Shown: positions 19,624 to 28,156 of the stretch, in pieces
Position numbering within the stretch: position 1 is the first letter of the stretch
How the letters are laid out: every line of letters starts with the position of its first letter
Made by a program: the position numbers and the translations under genes
The notes under the pieces: model-generated
What the model was told of the DNA's origin: nothing
The model's input: the letters and a program-made list of their open reading frames with translations, nothing else
The model's database searches: none
Assembly (NCBI RefSeq): GCF_012911815.1
Contig: NZ_JAATNW010000002.1
Location: 62,001-126,000, forward strand
Reading direction: 5' to 3'
DNA: 64,000 nucleotides
Origin: Alteromonas ponticola
Lineage (GTDB): Bacteria; Pseudomonadota; Gammaproteobacteria; Enterobacterales; Alteromonadaceae

Positions 19624-20082
19624 TTAAGCAGCGGTACCCGGTTGAATAAACGTAACCTGATGGCGCTGTCCAATGTCAGGCATCTTCATCAAATCGTCAG
19701 GCAGTGTCTTTACGGTATCGTTAATTTCCTGAAAGAATTGGTGAGAATGTCCTGGCGATTCAAAGGCGATGAGTAAGCCTTCTTCGTCAGACAGCCCTTT
19801 AAATGCATGTACCGCATCCGCGGGGGCTAACACATAGTCACCTTCCCTCAAGACATGCTGATCACCATTTAGGATAAATTCTACCTCCCCTTTCAGCACG
19901 TAAAAGGCTTCATCCCAGGGATGTTGATGCGGTGGCGCTCCAAGCCCCTTCGGTACGGTATTAAGCATGCTGGAATAGCGGCCCTGGGTGTCATCCGTTG
20001 TACACAGAAATTTGATTTGCATACCCAGTACGTTCAACCAATTCCCGTCCTGAGCCCGTTGAATTATCGGAGAGGTTGTCAT
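19624..20082 (-). CDS. Single-domain cupin protein
   Basis: A 152-residue cupin of unknown substrate. Cupin motif 1 is clear in GAPPHQHPWDEAFYVLKGEV (two His, the Glu and the conserved Gly), and motif 2 in LAPADAVHAFKG (His). These residues normally hold a metal ion. No signal peptide is seen, so it is probably cytoplasmic. I start at ATG 20082, which has AAGG 8 bases upstream; an ATG at 20100 is also open. It is divergent from a TetR regulator 90 bases away, which may control it. Proteins like this are often quercetin dioxygenase-like or small-molecule binders, but nothing here fixes the function. Confidence 0.8.
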   Translation of the reverse strand: MTTSPIIQRAQDGNWLNVLGMQIKFLCTTDDTQGRYSSMLNTVPKGLGAPPHQHPWDEAFYVLKGEVEFILNGDQHVLREGDYVLAPADAVHAFKGLSDEEGLLIAFESPGHSHQFFQEINDTVKTLPDDLMKMPDIGQRHQVTFIQPGTAA

Positions 20083-20172
20083 TATCTTGCCTTTTGTCAT
20101 CTCACTATAGATAAAAAGTAGTCGGCAGCATACAATAAGTCAACGTGGCACAACCTATGACATTGTTAATTT

Positions 20173-20745
20173 ATGAGTGCGTTACTTGAAAAAAAAGCCG
20201 CTTTTACCATAAGCCTCATCCTTGATGCGGCCAGTGAGTTGCTGGAAGAAATTGAAATACAAGAGTTGAGTTTCAAAAAAGTGTCTGAGCGCGCTGATAT
20301 ATCCCAACGGACCATGTTTCGTTATTTTAAAACCCGAGACGAGTTCCTGGATGCGCTTACCGCTAAACTTTACGCCGAGCTGGCGTTGCCGGAGGTACCG
20401 GATAACGTAGATGCGTTAGGCGACTACATTGCAACCCTTTATCATAAATTAGATGCTCAGCCCCGCAAAGTGATGGTTTTACTGAGCGCCGACTTGCTAC
20501 CTCGCATCTTAAAAACTACAGCGAAACAACGTCTGGCAGCACTGGAGTCCTTATTGGAACAGTCGTTTCCCCGCGCCGACGCCACTGATATTAAGAAGAC
20601 CGCCGCAAATCTTCGCTATGTGATGAGTGCTAGTAGTTGGCGGTATTACCGCATGCATTTTGAGTTTACTCAACAAATGGCAACGGAATGCGCACAATTA
20701 TTTGTTTCCCAGGCAATCAATTACTTGCACTCACAATCTGAATAG
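20173..20745 (+). CDS. TetR-family transcriptional regulator
   Basis: A 190-residue TetR-type repressor. The N-terminal helix-turn-helix is visible at about residues 30-57 (LSFKKVSERADISQRTMFRY followed by FKTRDEFLDAL), the classic TetR pattern ending in a YF box. The C-terminal part is a ligand-binding helical domain I cannot assign. The ATG lies in an AT-rich leader without a strong Shine-Dalgarno sequence. It is divergent from the cupin gene and upstream of a secreted-protein gene, both candidate targets. Confidence 0.85.
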   Translation: MSALLEKKAAFTISLILDAASELLEEIEIQELSFKKVSERADISQRTMFRYFKTRDEFLDALTAKLYAELALPEVPDNVDALGDYIATLYHKLDAQPRKVMVLLSADLLPRILKTTAKQRLAALESLLEQSFPRADATDIKKTAANLRYVMSASSWRYYRMHFEFTQQMATECAQLFVSQAINYLHSQSE

Positions 20746-20837
20746 CCCTACAACGCCATAATGCAGATTACCAGCGCTTTTCAAAATAGATTAGTAACTA
20801 ACTTCAATTGGCTGTTAAATTCAGGTCAGATTTTAAT

Positions 20838-20893
20838 TTGTCAAAATCGATAAAATGTCATATGTTATGACAGTAGTTATCAACATGTGACAT
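20838..20893 (+). promoter_or_regulatory. Putative promoter with inverted repeat
   Basis: A possible sigma-70 promoter, TTGTCA (20838-20843), 17 bases, TATGTT (20861-20866), precedes the secreted-protein gene at 20946. An inverted repeat, ATGTCATATGTT (20855-20866) and AACATGTGACAT (20882-20893), matches at 11 of 12 positions with a 15-base spacer and overlaps the -10 box, as expected of an operator. A shorter TGTCAT/ATGACA palindrome is nested inside it. The regulator is unknown; the neighbouring TetR protein is one candidate. Confidence 0.4.
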
Positions 20894-20945
20894 ATTTGCT
20901 GTTTAGGTGTCGCTTTTCGTCCACTGTTCATTTGGAGAAAAGACA

Positions 20946-21638
20946 ATGAACACAAAGCTAACAGGCGCTAACGTTTCCGGTCTAAGTTGTGCAACCATAA
21001 TACTTGCAAGTATTGCAACGATGTTCCCTGACACGTCATTCGCCACTTCATCGCGACATGACGCACAAGCTCGCTATGCAGAACTCGCCAAGATCCGCGC
21101 AGCGACCAGACCGTTTAAAAAAGTGGAGAATGCACTGCAGGCAGGTTATATCAGTTCAATTGATATGGGGGCACACTGCTCTACCGCGGAATCTGAGGGT
21201 CACCCTTCCCAGCTGGGGGCCATGGGTATACATCTGGTCGACTTGCAGGATTTTGGTTCGCCTGACTTTGACTTTAAGCAGCCCAGTGTACTGGTGTATG
21301 TTCCGAAATCGCTAGAGGCAGATTGCAGTTATACCACTGATGAGTTGCTAAATAACAGACGCTGTAGAAATAATCTATCCCTGGCTGCGGTGGAAGAAGT
21401 CGTTTTTGCTCATCTGATCGACGTCGAGGAAGGTGATGGTTACTGGGACAATGTCCCTACCTTTTATAACCAGCAGTTCTACTATCTGCATGATAACCCA
21501 TCCACATTTTGGGTAGATGAAGCGCATGGCTTTCCTCCCCATTATGCACTGCACATCTGGTTACATAAATACAACCCTATGGGCCTGTTTTTTCCCTGGA
21601 ATCCCAGAGTGAAGTGTCCTGAAGCAGTTGAGCATTAG
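20946..21638 (+). CDS. Secreted protein of unknown function
   Basis: A 230-residue protein starting at ATG 20946, chosen for the strong tttggagaaaagaca Shine-Dalgarno region; the frame is open 13 codons further up. A signal peptide is likely (hydrophobic stretch ending near SFATSS). After a helical region come GAMGIHLVDLQDF and PSVLVYVP. The C-terminus is HYALHIWLHKYNPMGLFFPW followed by NPRVKCP. This combination of a GAMGIH motif and a terminal His/Trp-rich LHxWL..NP.G.F..WNP block is one I recall from uncharacterised exported proteins of soil and aquatic bacteria. The His residues and paired cysteines might bind metal, but no reaction can be assigned. Confidence 0.75.
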   Translation: MNTKLTGANVSGLSCATIILASIATMFPDTSFATSSRHDAQARYAELAKIRAATRPFKKVENALQAGYISSIDMGAHCSTAESEGHPSQLGAMGIHLVDLQDFGSPDFDFKQPSVLVYVPKSLEADCSYTTDELLNNRRCRNNLSLAAVEEVVFAHLIDVEEGDGYWDNVPTFYNQQFYYLHDNPSTFWVDEAHGFPPHYALHIWLHKYNPMGLFFPWNPRVKCPEAVEH

Positions 21639-21701
21639 CTCTCTTACTACCATGTGAATTTAAATAACTGTTTGATTTAAAGACATTGAGTGACGAGACA
21701 T

Positions 21702-21730
21702 AAAAAAACAGCCCGCCTAGAGCGGGCTGT
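21702..21730 (-). terminator. Intrinsic terminator on the minus strand without an adjacent gene
   Basis: A GC-rich hairpin ACAGCCCGC / GCGGGCTGT (21708-21730, 5-base loop) followed on the minus strand by seven T (21702-21707 region). The orientation ends minus-strand transcription, yet the genes on both sides (20946 and 21868) are on the plus strand. The nearest minus-strand gene upstream is sbcC, more than 1.1 kb away. Confidence 0.75.
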
Positions 21731-21801
21731 TAGCGCTAAACAAAGTTATAACTCAGAAAGATCGGTTAAAAGAAAAGTGAGCCACTTAGCTTGACTTGTT
21801 T

Positions 21802-21842
21802 GATTACATCCGTAATCATGAATTTTAGATTACGCCTGTAAT
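21802..21842. promoter_or_regulatory. Two tandem ATTAC-N4-GTAAT palindromes (putative operator)
   Basis: GATTACATCCGTAATC (21802-21817) and GATTACGCCTGTAATT (21828-21843) share the form ATTAC-N4-GTAAT, with centres 26 bases apart, just before the protease gene. A TTGACT at 21791-21796 could be a -35 box, which would place the first palindrome in the promoter. The repetition of an exact dyad with different centres suggests a dimeric regulator. Confidence 0.5.
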
Positions 21843-21867
21843 TCTTTGGTCAATCAGGAGCTTCAAA

Positions 21868-22653
21868 ATGAGATGGATGTATTTTTTAATTTTTATTATC
21901 GCTTTAAAAGCTCACGCTATCGTCATCCGGCATGACGTTGCGGATAAGAATTATTTATTTGCAGCGCAAACAGATAGTTCAACGGTTACCTTCTATGGTA
22001 TCTACAAAGGAGAAAAAATAGTTGAAGGCACAGGCACGTTGATTGCTGATGACTGGATTGTTACTGCCGCGCATGTGGCTAATTATTTATCGCCGGGCGG
22101 CAAGGTTGAATTTAAAAACACATCGTACAAAATCGAAAAAGTTGTTTGTCATCCTCGTTGGCAAGATAAAAAATATCCCTTTGATATAGCGCTAATTAAG
22201 TTATTCACACCAATCAAGTCAGCCACAATAGCAAAACTTTATTTTGCTGACGATGAAGCCGGACAAACCGCAACCTTCTTAGGTCGCGGCGATACCGGGA
22301 ATGGCATACAGGGCATAACTGGTGCTGATGGCCACATGAGACTGGCAGAAAATAAAATCATTGCTGCAGAGGAACAATGGATTAAATTCGAATTTGATCA
22401 GGGCGAAGATGCGTTGCCTCTGGAAGGAATAAGTGGGCCAGGCGACTCTGGCGGCCCAGCCTTTGTCAGCGCTCAGAATAACCTTTACATTGTGGGTGTG
22501 AGTTCCTGGCAGGACACGGAACCTACAAAATGGCAGGAAGCCAGATATGGAGTGGTAGAGAATTACACCAGAATCTCATACTTTAAAAACTGGATTATTG
22601 AAACGATGTCAGGTGAGGCTTTCGATAAGGACCTTCCCTCATCAGAGAGGTAA
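21868..22653 (+). CDS. Trypsin-like serine protease, secreted
   Basis: A 261-residue S1-family (chymotrypsin fold) protease. A short signal peptide ends near KAHA (residues 1-17). The catalytic triad is complete: His69 in WIVTAAHVAN, Asp106 in YPFDIALIKL and Ser194 in GPGDSGGPAF. The segment GTGTLIADDW marks the first barrel strand, and there is little room for a long propeptide. No PDZ domain follows, so it is not DegP-like. The start ATG has tcaggagc upstream. It has no functional partner in sight; targets could be extracellular proteins. It lies between an unexplained terminator and sbcC, with two palindromes before it. Confidence 0.88.
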   Translation: MRWMYFLIFIIALKAHAIVIRHDVADKNYLFAAQTDSSTVTFYGIYKGEKIVEGTGTLIADDWIVTAAHVANYLSPGGKVEFKNTSYKIEKVVCHPRWQDKKYPFDIALIKLFTPIKSATIAKLYFADDEAGQTATFLGRGDTGNGIQGITGADGHMRLAENKIIAAEEQWIKFEFDQGEDALPLEGISGPGDSGGPAFVSAQNNLYIVGVSSWQDTEPTKWQEARYGVVENYTRISYFKNWIIETMSGEAFDKDLPSSER

Positions 22654-22832
22654 AAAAGATGTCTTAGCGCATACTTGATATGGCATTTAAGCATTCAGGT
22701 TTCAACATGAATAATTGGCAACGTTAGCTGTACTCGTATGTACTAACTCAGATTTGATTCCCCTTTTTCATCAATTCGGTCAGACCATGTGATGACCGGT
22801 CCAGATACGTGAGGTAACGCCATTATCGCAAA

Positions 22833-25800
22833 CTAAACACTAAACTGCGCATCAAGCCGACTCACCCCTACTCCACTGTTTTTCGAGACCTTAATTTGCG
22901 TAGTAATGCGCTCTTTCATCGCTTCAATATGACTGATCACCCCGATCATTTTGCCTGTGGCGTTCAGGTTATCCAGCGCATCCAGAGCGATGTCCAGTGT
23001 CTCAGCATCCAGCGTGCCAAACCCTTCATCCAAAAAGAGTGAGTCAATACTGGTTTTATGGCTGACCAAATCAGATAATGCCAGTGCCAGCGCCAGACTC
23101 ACCAGAAAACTTTCACCCCCAGAAAGGGTTTTGGTATCCCGTTGCACATCCCCTTGCCAGGTATCCAGCACACTTAACGCCAGACCTTCGCCATCGCGGC
23201 GTTTCAGTAAATAGCGTCCATGCAGGCGGTCTAACTGTTTGTTTGCGAGGTAAATCAGATTATCCAAAGTCAGGCCCTGAGCGAACTTTCTGAATTTATC
23301 TCCGTTAGCTGAGCCTATCAGTGAGTGTAAATAAGTTATGTCATCGTACTTTTGTTGCTGCGCTTGAATTTGCTCAGTGAGTTGATCAACCCGTTCACGT
23401 TGATTGCTATCATTTATTAATTGCTGATCAATTTGCCCTTTCTGACTCAATAGCGCGTCTTTTTCAAGATTCAGCTGCTGCAGTTTCTCGCTGACCTCAC
23501 CTGCAGGCTCGTTCCCCCACTTTGAGGCATGCTCGTTTTCACGCAAATCCGCGACCTGGCGGGTTGCCTCATCGAGCAACGTCAGCGCCTTTTGCTGGGC
23601 TTCGACCAGATTGCTTTTTAGTGTTGCCAGTCGATTACGTTCGTTCTCAGGAAGTAACGCTTGCTCAAATTGAGCCTCAGTCTCGAAGGGGCTCTGGTTA
23701 AGTAAGTTCTGCCAGTTTTGCTGCTGTTCTTCTACTTTTTGTTGGTGCTCTGTAAGACTTTTTTGCAAAATATTAAGTGAAGTAACTACATCCGCATAAG
23801 ACTGCTCAATTTTTTTGCTCTGCTGGTAGTGCTCGTCTCTTTTCTGCTCAGCTTGAACCATTTTTTCGTTTAACATTGCACGCGCATCGGCAATAAGTGT
23901 ATGACCAAACAATGTAAACCGTTCTCGATTCAATTTTGTTATATCCTCTGCTAACGCAGCAGTGTCCAGATGCAGTTGTTTTAGCTGCGTATTGAGCCCA
24001 TCGTGCTGTCTTGAAAGAGCAGTACGTTCAGTTTGTTTGACCGATATTTCCTTGCTGAGGTGTTGCATGTTGTCGTTATGCTGTTGAAACTCGACCACAT
24101 CCTCACGTTTGTGCTCAATCCATGTGGCCAAATCTGTTAATGTCGGCGCAAATCCATTTTGTTTAATTTCAGCAAGCAACGCTTTTTCACTTTCATCGAG
24201 TTTCTGGACTTTACTTGCCTGTTGCGACGTTACTTTTTCCAGATTTGAGAAAGTGGTCTGCGCTTGCTGCCCGAGCAGCTTCAGTTCGGCATGTACTTTT
24301 TCCAAATCCCGTTCGGCCTGGTTGAGATTTTCTTTTGCCTGCTGAGAATCTTTGGTCAATTGACGTAACAATTTTAGCTGGGCTTCAGCATCTTGCGATT
24401 GCGTTTGCAGGTTTACTTCAATCTCCCTTAATGCCGCGGTATCGCTTATTTCAACAGTAGCTTGCAGCTTGATAAGTGAATCCTGCCAGGAAGCACGCAA
24501 TTCACTCAGTTCTTGCTCCTGCGCACATAGACGTGTGTTGATTTCGTCCAAATGACGGTTACTAGCGTCCAACTCCGTGCGAACCTGCTTGCCTTCTTCT
24601 TCGATATGTTTGAATTTTACTTCAGCATCATCACGACGCTGCACCGCGTCTGGAATATCGACCACGTCGCCATGACACTTGGGGTGTTCAATCGCGCCGC
24701 ATAACGGGCACTCCTCACCCTGTTGAAGTTGCTGACGATAATACTGCAATTGCTCTTCCTGACTAATCAAGCTGGTCAAATCATTGATTTGCTGCTGACA
24801 TTGACGAAATTGATCCATGCATTGCATTCTGGATTGGGTGAGCGTTTCAACCTGGCGGGCTATTACTTCAGATTGGGACTTATTTTGCTTAAATTCGCGC
24901 AGCACTTTGAGGTAGGCCTGCTGTACTGACTTTGCTTGATGAAAGACGGGCCAACGAGAGTGTGCGTTATTAAGCCTGGTTGTCAGTGCCTCTTCATCGT
25001 CCAGACATGACTGCTGTAAGCGCTGCGCTTGCGCATCAAGCTGCTGTTGACATTCAAGCACCTTTTTTTCATGTAAGCGTAATTGCTCGTTGAGCGTACC
25101 GATTTTTTCATCGTCACGCTGTTGCTGTTCAGCAAGTTTGGTGACTTCGTCAGTCATTTCAGCCAGTAATTGGTGTTCCTGCTTAAGTTGCTGCACTTGC
25201 AGCACCCAACCGTTGAGATGTTGTCCCACTAACCCATCAGGTGCATGTGCTTCAATATAGGCGGCAGCAGTCTTGTGCTGTACATTCAATTGACTCAGTG
25301 CAGCTTCGATTTCCCGTATTTGCTGTTCAAGCGTAACTGACTGCTTGTCTATGCGCTGCAACTCTTGTTGTTTCTCTTCCTGCTTAGTATTTAACGCATC
25401 AATCTTTGTATCTAGCGGCTGCACTTTTTCGTTGATTAGCTGTTCTTGCTCTTTTACTTTTTGCCTGGCAACCTGCATCGCCGAGTCGGCCTCACGCAGC
25501 GCTTCAGAAGCCTGTTCGAGCTGCATATGTTGTTGAGCTTTTATCCGTTGCTTTTCTGCAATCTGCTTGGTTAGCTTTTCAAGTTCATTTCGTGAGGTAT
25601 TACGCAACGTCCAGGCCATCCGCAATCTTTCCGCAGGTTCGCTTCTAGCGAGTCTGTCAAGCTCGCTTTTAGCCATATCCATTGCCTGTACGGCTTGGTC
25701 AGTGCGAGCCTTTGCCTGCTTCTGTTTATTTTCTGCAAGCGTTAGTTTTTCCCACCATTGTTGATGTGCACGCGCCTGATCAATCTTCGTGTCCAGCGCC

Positions 25801-26498
25801 TTCTGTCTGGTGAAAAGCGTCTGTTGTTCGTTTTGAAGTTGCTGCTTTTGCTCGTCGGAAAGCAACTGAAAGCTTTCCGCTTTAGCATTTAGTTCGCGTA
25901 ATGCCAGCTTTTCATCTGCATGATGCTCGTGTACCCGACGGGAAATTTGCCCATAAATTTCGGTACCCGTAAGCTCTTCAAGTAATTCAGCACGTTCGGC
26001 TTCATTAGCATTGAGAAATGCAGCGAAATCCCCCTGAGATAGCATCATCGATTTGGTAAAACGACCAAAATCGAGGCCCGTCAAAGCTTCGAGGACTTCA
26101 TTCTTTTGTCTTATCTGGGTTGCCAGAACGTTTCCGGTAGCGACTTCTGCTAATTCAGTATCGGCTGGTTGTAGATTACCATCGACGTTGCCTCTTGCAC
26201 GGCGCATACTCCAGAAAGCACGGTATGCCTTTCCTTTCACCTCAAACTCAACCTCAGATAAACACTCTGCTGTGCCTCGGCTCATGATCTCGTTTGACGA
26301 TATTGAGATAGCGCCCAAACGCGGGGTCTGGTGATACAGCGCCAGACAGATTGCATCTAAAAGCGTTGTTTTGCCTGCACCGGTGGGACCGGTGATGGCG
26401 AATAGCCCGTTTTCATTAAACGGGGAGCGCGTGAAATCAATTTTCCACTCTCCTTTTAGTGAATTTAAATTTTGAAAACGTAAGGACAAAATTTTCAT
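22833..26498 (-). CDS. sbcC: Exonuclease SbcCD, ATPase subunit SbcC
   Basis: SbcC (Rad50 family), 1221 residues, pairs with SbcD to cut DNA hairpins and process double-strand breaks. Walker A GPTGAGKTT is at residues 37-45. Two long Gln-rich coiled coils flank a zinc hook with CPLC at about 597-600, which joins two molecules. The ABC signature LSGGESF and a Walker B with LDEGFGTLD are near the C-terminus. The start overlaps the sbcD stop in ATGA. No terminator is seen directly after it. Confidence 0.96.
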   Translation of the reverse strand: MKILSLRFQNLNSLKGEWKIDFTRSPFNENGLFAITGPTGAGKTTLLDAICLALYHQTPRLGAISISSNEIMSRGTAECLSEVEFEVKGKAYRAFWSMRRARGNVDGNLQPADTELAEVATGNVLATQIRQKNEVLEALTGLDFGRFTKSMMLSQGDFAAFLNANEAERAELLEELTGTEIYGQISRRVHEHHADEKLALRELNAKAESFQLLSDEQKQQLQNEQQTLFTRQKALDTKIDQARAHQQWWEKLTLAENKQKQAKARTDQAVQAMDMAKSELDRLARSEPAERLRMAWTLRNTSRNELEKLTKQIAEKQRIKAQQHMQLEQASEALREADSAMQVARQKVKEQEQLINEKVQPLDTKIDALNTKQEEKQQELQRIDKQSVTLEQQIREIEAALSQLNVQHKTAAAYIEAHAPDGLVGQHLNGWVLQVQQLKQEHQLLAEMTDEVTKLAEQQQRDDEKIGTLNEQLRLHEKKVLECQQQLDAQAQRLQQSCLDDEEALTTRLNNAHSRWPVFHQAKSVQQAYLKVLREFKQNKSQSEVIARQVETLTQSRMQCMDQFRQCQQQINDLTSLISQEEQLQYYRQQLQQGEECPLCGAIEHPKCHGDVVDIPDAVQRRDDAEVKFKHIEEEGKQVRTELDASNRHLDEINTRLCAQEQELSELRASWQDSLIKLQATVEISDTAALREIEVNLQTQSQDAEAQLKLLRQLTKDSQQAKENLNQAERDLEKVHAELKLLGQQAQTTFSNLEKVTSQQASKVQKLDESEKALLAEIKQNGFAPTLTDLATWIEHKREDVVEFQQHNDNMQHLSKEISVKQTERTALSRQHDGLNTQLKQLHLDTAALAEDITKLNRERFTLFGHTLIADARAMLNEKMVQAEQKRDEHYQQSKKIEQSYADVVTSLNILQKSLTEHQQKVEEQQQNWQNLLNQSPFETEAQFEQALLPENERNRLATLKSNLVEAQQKALTLLDEATRQVADLRENEHASKWGNEPAGEVSEKLQQLNLEKDALLSQKGQIDQQLINDSNQRERVDQLTEQIQAQQQKYDDITYLHSLIGSANGDKFRKFAQGLTLDNLIYLANKQLDRLHGRYLLKRRDGEGLALSVLDTWQGDVQRDTKTLSGGESFLVSLALALALSDLVSHKTSIDSLFLDEGFGTLDAETLDIALDALDNLNATGKMIGVISHIEAMKERITTQIKVSKNSGVGVSRLDAQFSV

Positions 26499-27730
26499 TC
26501 ACCTGCCCCTTGCTGTTGTATTTCAGACAAAATTTGCTCAAACGACTGATAAATACGAGTACGCTGTGCAATTTCAGCGCTACTTTCAAAACTTTCCATG
26601 TCGAGCCGTTTTTCAAATACCTCATGGGGGGTCAGTTCTGCCAGGGTCTCGGTCTGTTGTTGGGCGAGTAATTGACGTCGCTGATTTCGACTGCGCCGCA
26701 GTTGCAGAATTTCAACATTTAAACCTTCTACCAATGCCTGAACACGCTGTTGCAAATCGGACAGGTAATCCTGGGTATCCACTTCCACACACAACCACAC
26801 TGGCTTACCTTCAGCCGTATCTTTAAACTGGATTAATGCGGCTTCAATCTCGGAAAGGCTGCCTTTCAATATAGCCATAGGTTGGAAGCTGGGCACGTTA
26901 ATGGGCACCAACGTTTTGCGTCTGACGCCGTCAAATTCAACCAGCATAACTTGCTTCTGTGTGTTCAACTCATCAAAACTAAGTGGTATAGGTGAGCCGC
27001 TATAACGTATTTGTTCTGACCGTGCGACAATTTGCGGTTTGTGTATGTGGCCCAGTGCAATATAGTCTGCTGGTGGAAACCCGTCCGCAGAAAAACCATC
27101 CAACGTGCCAATATAGATATCTCTGACACTTTCAGACTGACTAACACCTAGTGCTGTAAGATGTCCGGTGGCGATAATGGGGACATCAACATCAAGCAAC
27201 TGTTTACGTTTAAGCGCCAGATCGAATAGCTGTTGATAATGCAGCTTTATTGCCTCACCCAGCGCCTGACGTTTTTCCAATCCGGTTTCGCCTGACTGAC
27301 TTTGCAATACGTCGCGGGGTCGAATAAAAGGCACCGCACACAAAATCGCGCCGACATTGCCGTTTTTGTCTGGCAGAGAAAAAATCTGCTGGTCTAATTC
27401 AACACCTGTACTGGCAACGACGAAGGTATTTAAACACGCGAGAATCTGCCTGGACTCATTCAGTGTTGAGACAGAGTCATGGTTGCCACCTAATACCACC
27501 AAAACACAATTTTGTCTTTGCAAGTCAACCACGAACTGATTGTACATCTCTCTAGCGTAACTCGGTGGCGCGCCGGTATCGAATACATCTCCCGCTATGA
27601 TTACTGCATCGATCTGCTCCGCTGACACCAGCTCAAGTAACCAGGCAATAAACGCCTGATGTTCATCTTTGCGACTTTTAGTGAAAAAATTTTGTCCCAA
27701 GTGCCAATCAGAAGTGTGCAGAATTTTCAT
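26495..27730 (-). CDS. sbcD: Exonuclease SbcCD, nuclease subunit SbcD
   Basis: SbcD (Mre11 family), 411 residues, the manganese-dependent nuclease of the SbcCD complex. The phosphoesterase motifs are DWHLGQ (residues 8-13), GDVFDTG (about 48), GGNHDS (about 83), a GHL His (about 189) and LGHIHKPQ (about 226). The capping region is C-terminal. Translation is coupled to sbcC through a 4-base overlap. It is divergent from the small membrane-protein gene at 27916. Confidence 0.96.
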   Translation of the reverse strand: MKILHTSDWHLGQNFFTKSRKDEHQAFIAWLLELVSAEQIDAVIIAGDVFDTGAPPSYAREMYNQFVVDLQRQNCVLVVLGGNHDSVSTLNESRQILACLNTFVVASTGVELDQQIFSLPDKNGNVGAILCAVPFIRPRDVLQSQSGETGLEKRQALGEAIKLHYQQLFDLALKRKQLLDVDVPIIATGHLTALGVSQSESVRDIYIGTLDGFSADGFPPADYIALGHIHKPQIVARSEQIRYSGSPIPLSFDELNTQKQVMLVEFDGVRRKTLVPINVPSFQPMAILKGSLSEIEAALIQFKDTAEGKPVWLCVEVDTQDYLSDLQQRVQALVEGLNVEILQLRRSRNQRRQLLAQQQTETLAELTPHEVFEKRLDMESFESSAEIAQRTRIYQSFEQILSEIQQQGAGE

Positions 27731-27915
27731 TTTTTGTTTATTTTACTGTTTTAAAAGGAGTCGTTGTGAGTGTAAGCGAGTCACGTTACCAGTCGTGTGA
27801 AGCTCACGGATGGTATCATACTCGCTGGAGTAATGGTGATAGAAGGGTATAAATCACTTTTAAGGTTATGGGTAGTGCGCTAACCTTTATTTAGTGATGT
27901 TTACAGGGGCAAGTT

Positions 27916-28086
27916 TTGATAAAAATAATCGTACTCATTCCACTTATTCTAAGTTTACTTTGGTTTGGCTACCTGAAAGCTAACAACTATACCCTGGCGC
28001 AGGGCAAACAAGGATTCCTGTATATTTTTGTGGTTTCTACAACCATTGCACTTTTTTATACGCTGATGCTGTTTTTAACGCACTAG
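27916..28086 (+). CDS. Small two-helix membrane protein (TTG start)
   Basis: An open frame of 56 codons starting at TTG 27916, with aggggc about 8 bases upstream. The product is MIKIIVLIPLILSLLWFGYL, a polar middle (KANNYTLAQGKQG), then a second hydrophobic segment to FLTH. It therefore has two probable membrane helices (about 2-20 and 34-53) joined by a polar loop. Codon use is coding-like and no other feature explains the region. The function is unknown; I believe similar small proteins occur in related marine genera, but cannot check. It converges with ppiD and stops just before the ppiD terminator. Confidence 0.6.
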   Translation: MIKIIVLIPLILSLLWFGYLKANNYTLAQGKQGFLYIFVVSTTIALFYTLMLFLTH

Positions 28087-28093
28087 CCTAAAT

Positions 28094-28121
28094 AAAAAAG
28101 GTCAGCGATTAAGCTGACCTT
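28094..28121 (-). terminator. Intrinsic terminator of ppiD
   Basis: Stem AGGTCAGC (28099-28106) / GCTGACCT (28113-28120) with a GATTAA loop, followed on the minus strand by six T. It lies 36 bases after the ppiD stop. Confidence 0.85.
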
Positions 28122-28156
28122 CTGAGTTAGTCCTGTTGAAAATCTAACGTCATCAA

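Noticed and set aside
19624..22653. Idea that the cupin-TetR-secreted protein-protease patch is a mobile island or defence system
   Set aside because: No integrase, transposase, flanking direct repeats or tRNA site was found, and no nuclease, toxin or nucleotide-signalling domain is present.
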